Source: an uncultured Acidocella sp. (GTDB taxonomy: Bacteria; Pseudomonadota; Alphaproteobacteria; Acetobacterales; Acetobacteraceae). From it: DNA of 64,000 nt. Shown one piece after another: positions 61,801-64,000 of the stretch; within the stretch, counting starts at the first letter, position 1; each line of letters begins with the position of its first letter. The stretch spans positions 1 to 64,000 of the forward strand of contig NZ_CAMIIE010000010.1 in assembly GCF_946222605.1 (NCBI RefSeq), given 5' to 3'. The notes under the pieces are model-generated. The model saw nothing but the letters and a program-made list of their open reading frames with translations, was not told where the DNA came from and did not search any database. The position numbers were made by a program, and so were the translations under genes.

Positions 61801-63142
61801 TTTGCGGGCCGAGCACCATGACACCGCCGCCAGCGACCTCCAGATGCGTGCCCGTCGCCACCAGCCCGGCATCGATTTCCAGCGTGCTGCCGCCCAGAAC
61901 CAGCAGCGTGCCGCTGCCATCGATCATCCCGGACTGGGAAAAATTCCCGACGCTGAGCGTGCCGCTGCCCTCCAGGATCGCCCCGGCGGCCAGGCTGATC
62001 CCTTCCTGGTAGTCATTCGCCGCCCCGGCGCCGACCCCCAGCCCGTTGGCGAAATTCGCCACAGCATTGGTCCCCAGCACCAGCTCGCCCTGCAAGGTGG
62101 CTGCATTGCCGATGAACAACTGCCCAGTCTCGATCACCGATTGCGCCGCCAGCCCCCCGAAATCATAGGCGGTGCCGCTGAGCAGCAGCGAATTGGCCGG
62201 CATCTCCAGCGCACCGCCTGCGGCAATAGAGAGCCCGCCGGCGGTGAGATTGCCCATCAGCGCGGTCAGCCCGGTGACGGCGAGCGTGCCGGCCAGGCTC
62301 TGCGCCCCGGTCACCAGCGTCTGCCCGCCCAGCGTATAGCTCGCGGTTGCCGGGGCGAGGCCGACATTATAGAGGAACAGATTGCCGTATGTGACCTCCT
62401 GCGGCAGCACCCCGCTGAGATTCCAGGCCTCATACTCAAGATGCTGGCCGCCGGAGATGGTCGGCCCGGCAAATTCCAGCCCGGTCAGCAGCGTGTTCAG
62501 CGCGCCGATCTCGTTCGCCGCCAGGGTCAGCTCGATGGTGCCGCTGCCGATGCCGCTGGCCTCGATCCCCGAGAGGGTGGAATAGCCGGGGAGCATCAGC
62601 ACCCCCTCGGCCACGGACAGAGTGAGTTGCAGCGTCTCCTGCGCGCCCAACCCCATCGCCGCCAGGGCGCTGGCGGCGGGGTCGGCGAGCAGCAGAGCGG
62701 GAAGGGTCTGCGGCTGGTTGGGCGAAATCGTCACCAGCAAGGTCGGGTCGACAAAGGCCGGGGGGCTCTCCGGCACCAGCGTCAGCGCCAGCGTGCTGCT
62801 GGCCAGGCTGCCGTAATTATCGGCCGCCTGCAGGGAGATCAGATCCGTGCCCGCTCCGGCCGCCTCGCTGATCTGCAGGCTGGAGAGAGCCGCATTCACC
62901 TGTGCCTGGGAGCCCGAGATCACCAGCGTGTTGTTGTTGGCCGACACCGTGGCGCCGCTGGTGGCGCTGGCACTCATCGCCGCCGCCGCATTCGCCGCGA
63001 CCAGCTCCAGCGTGATATTCGCGCCTGCATTCGGATCGCTCACCGCCAGGCCATAGGGCAGCCCCGCCAGGGAGGAGAGCGTGGGCTGCCCCTCGATGGC
63101 CGTGATCGTCGCGGGAAGCTTGATGCTGATGATGCCGCTCAC
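58865..63142 (-). CDS. Large beta-repeat surface protein with C-terminal Hint domain
   Basis: A 1425-residue protein. The N-terminal part (about 1-220) is cadherin-like (LAVSDPNAGANITLELVA, ALSSLQISEAAGAGTDLISLQAADNYG). The middle (230-1090) is a long Gly/Ser/Ala/Leu-rich beta-helix-type repeat, e.g. GTLAVQGGDLLLAGGSLIGG. A Hint (hedgehog/intein) domain starts at C1106 in CFARGTGILTPHGYRPIE, with the motif LSPSHGVYVEGVLVP; about 160 residues follow. Hint domains self-cleave at such a Cys. Acetobacteraceae carry many such secreted proteins. No Sec signal is seen, so export may use a type I system. GTG start, no obvious ribosome site. Confidence 0.78.
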   Translation of the reverse strand: MSGIISIKLPATITAIEGQPTLSSLAGLPYGLAVSDPNAGANITLELVAANAAAAMSASATSGATVSANNNTLVISGSQAQVNAALSSLQISEAAGAGTDLISLQAADNYGSLASSTLALTLVPESPPAFVDPTLLVTISPNQPQTLPALLLADPAASALAAMGLGAQETLQLTLSVAEGVLMLPGYSTLSGIEASGIGSGTIELTLAANEIGALNTLLTGLEFAGPTISGGQHLEYEAWNLSGVLPQEVTYGNLFLYNVGLAPATASYTLGGQTLVTGAQSLAGTLAVTGLTALMGNLTAGGLSIAAGGALEMPANSLLLSGTAYDFGGLAAQSVIETGQLFIGNAATLQGELVLGTNAVANFANGLGVGAGAANDYQEGISLAAGAILEGSGTLSVGNFSQSGMIDGSGTLLVLGGSTLEIDAGLVATGTHLEVAGGGVMVLGPQTPLFGIFNTTPLTIASGVTLGFDGPGVATIGGGFAGTLGGSGGAFVITGPQDFSGTVTGFAVGDALIFPGLTGLTVKDVNTLSGTSSFVVTGVDSNGVTDSYTIAANIPTGLFPATSFDSAGDPEVVLHSSLATISNGGLFAASAGVTQPLLGLSLALAAPTTQALSLTLTTAHGSLSVGSSVGSTLTLSAINLQLMNAQLAALLYTGTGALDVLTISSGSGILSGLIDYEGIGKGSTGTVNGYSGLGLTTGEFVSFGSSGGLYTDSVAHALGGALITGAVDFEDPFQAAGYSGTALEVDGGGLAIFGAAARVALGGNVTLGDAGGAGALEVLSQAVSLAGTLTMAASGAGAGSLAVLGAMSIGGAALVGVAGNATLYAAGSLAAGSLTLGSGGVLEATGAATLSLGSLGNRGGVTLAGGARLDAGNYAGAGGLTLGGSAVMNIAGTANLSGGLVSLGVGTSLKAAGLVESAGQLSLAGTLATTGAMSLSNAQLDNGLVQAGTLSLAGTLAGYGIIDAGTLIDTGTLAVQGGDLLLAGGSLIGGGVVEIGSQATLELNSADLASTPISFTGTSSLLVLDDVAAGMPGIANMSSFDAVDLVGVAPSLVGLAGSTVNVRNAQGSLTASFTLGTAAGALPAVSVIADGSGGALLTLGGELPCFARGTGILTPHGYRPIEALRPGDPVITARGERRPVRWLGWSVLDLNHGPGQEARPVLIRPGAFGPGKPARPVRLSPSHGVYVEGVLVPAALLVNGATILRDTAMPAITYYHLELDRHDAVSAEGLACESYFCDGNRDWLSHELGRRSPARRPFAATVTGGPRLAAIRRTLHEQALRAGFTPGFLPRLRAVAAGQDVLPCFAGPDGWRQARFSLARPARELILLAPSCAPAETDPDSEDRRALGLCLGDTPGLRLGAGWLARAPGDIGDWMGSRASLLSPRPRRHWQLAIAALPQSWQRAQGSPSGFRPPPAIDAPGSTG

Positions 63143-63188
63143 AACGCCAGGTTACACGATTCGGTATCGCAATCAACCATCGATTTGT

Positions 63189-63212
63189 CCGCAAACAGAC
63201 CCGCAAACAGAC
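63189..63212. repeat. 12-bp tandem repeat between Hint gene and rnr
   Basis: CCGCAAACAGAC occurs twice in succession (63189-63200 and 63201-63212) in the 107-bp gap between the divergent genes. It may be a regulator site pair or a simple duplication. Confidence 0.6.
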
Positions 63213-63249
63213 ATGGCCGGAAACCGCTCCCAGCCCCATACTAGAGGTC

Positions 63250-64000
63250 ATGAAGACCAGGACGAAGCAGACCAAGCCGAAAGCCGCCAAACCGGCCCGG
63301 GACAAGCCGCAAACCGCGCTGCCCAGCCGCGACTCGGTGAAGCGCTTCCTGGCCGAGGCCGCGAGCCCGCCGCATTTTCGCGATGTGGTGCGCGCCTTCT
63401 CGGTCACGCCGGAGAACCGCAAGGGGCTGCGCGGCATCCTGAAATCGCTGGAGGTGGAGGGCCATGCCGAGCGCGCCGGGCGCAAGCGCTTCACCGAGGC
63501 GGGACGGCTTCCGGAAAACGCGATGGTCGAAGTCACCGGAATCGATCGCGATGGCGAGGCCATCGCCAAGCCGGTGCTCTGGGAGGGGCCAGGCCGCCCG
63601 CCGGTGATCTTCATGCAGCCCGAGCGCAAGGGTGCCGCCGCCCTCGCCCCCGGTGCTAAGGTGATGGCCAGGCTGCGCCAGATCGGCCCGGACAAATATG
63701 AGGGCCGCACGCTCAAGCGCGTCGAAGGCCAGGCCGGCAGCATTGTCGGGCTGTTCCATAAAACCCCTCATGGCGGGCGCATCGAGCCGACGGAGAAGCG
63801 CCAGAAGGGCGAATGGGTGGTGCCGGCCGGGGAGACGATGGAGGCCGAGGAAGGCGAGATCGTCCGCGCCGAGCCGCTGCCCGGCAAGCCGTTCGGCCCG
63901 AAGCCGGCGCGCATTACCGAGCGGCTGGGCAATGCCAGCGATGCCCGCAATGTCAGCCTCATCGCCATCGCCCAGCACGGCATCCCGATGGAGTTCTCCG
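63250..64000 (+). CDS. rnr: Ribonuclease R, N-terminal part (cut by window end)
   Basis: A 3'-5' exoribonuclease that degrades structured RNA. The first 250 codons are inside the window and the frame is still open at the edge. A Lys-rich N-terminus is followed by a helix-turn-helix region (FRDVVRAFSVTPENRKGLRGILKSLE), then cold-shock domains, then the start of the RNB domain at LGNASDARNVSLIAIAQHGIPMEFS. The ATG at 63250 follows TAGAGG closely. It is divergent from the Hint gene. The catalytic RNB residues lie outside the window. Confidence 0.9.
   Translation, partial: MKTRTKQTKPKAAKPARDKPQTALPSRDSVKRFLAEAASPPHFRDVVRAFSVTPENRKGLRGILKSLEVEGHAERAGRKRFTEAGRLPENAMVEVTGIDRDGEAIAKPVLWEGPGRPPVIFMQPERKGAAALAPGAKVMARLRQIGPDKYEGRTLKRVEGQAGSIVGLFHKTPHGGRIEPTEKRQKGEWVVPAGETMEAEEGEIVRAEPLPGKPFGPKPARITERLGNASDARNVSLIAIAQHGIPMEFS

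Noticed and set aside
58943..63244. A 1433-codon open frame on the plus strand opposite the Hint protein
   Set aside because: It is rich in Arg, Gln, Gly and Pro with no motif, and arises from the third-position GC bias of the minus-strand gene.
1..64000. CRISPR array, prophage, intact insertion sequence or defence island
   Set aside because: No evenly spaced direct repeats, no transposase, integrase, phage structural or restriction/toxin genes were seen on either strand.

Overview
The window is GC-rich, densely packed alphaproteobacterial chromosome. The gene mix (OprB porin, Hint-domain surface protein, two-domain transglutaminase/DUF2126 protein, fabI-aroC pair, GT-C membrane glycosyltransferases) fits Acetobacteraceae/Rhodospirillales best, perhaps an acidophilic heterotroph; this placement is inference from gene content and codon use, not from a marker tree. 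No tRNA, rRNA, CRISPR array, prophage or intact insertion sequence was recognised.

Left (1-8300): a repeat/hairpin region, then an OprB-type porin divergent from a five-gene operon (solute-binding protein, ATPase, two permeases, uronate-dehydrogenase-like SDR) that looks like an uptake and first-oxidation system. A shared inverted repeat lies between the divergent units. An aidB-like acyl-CoA dehydrogenase, a small glycine-zipper protein and an MFS transporter follow.

10-18 kb: a DNA-repair block. The ATP-dependent ligase, its associated MBL exonuclease, the Lhr-like helicase and the ligase-associated phosphoesterase are all present, split into two divergent arms only 21 bp apart, and are followed by a photolyase and a second phosphoesterase.

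18-32 kb: thrS with an MBL hydrolase and two LPS-type glycosyltransferases; alpha/beta hydrolase, YeeZ-like SDR, pyrE and icd; then an AT-rich island (about 27.3-29.6 kb) holding a homologue of the animal LH3/PLOD glycosyltransferase domain and a GT2 enzyme, and an orphan TolC-type outer-membrane factor.

31-49 kb: an unknown 216-aa protein facing a four-cysteine Rrf2 regulator, a FAD oxidoreductase, a two-domain GT4 fusion preceded by a possible 17-codon leader peptide, a 25-bp perfect inverted repeat, the transglutaminase giant, a GT8 enzyme, tyrS, two tandem GT87-like membrane proteins, anmK, a further GT-C-like membrane protein and a glutamate-synthase-like FMN protein.

49-64 kb: phoR-like kinase, the lpoA-like/rsmI divergent pair with overlapping 5' ends, pdxH, fabI-aroC, a PAS/degenerate GGDEF-like protein, small exported proteins, rpsD with a textbook terminator, a 1425-aa beta-repeat/Hint protein and the start of rnr (cut by the window edge). 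At least three families of intergenic palindromic repeats punctuate the window.
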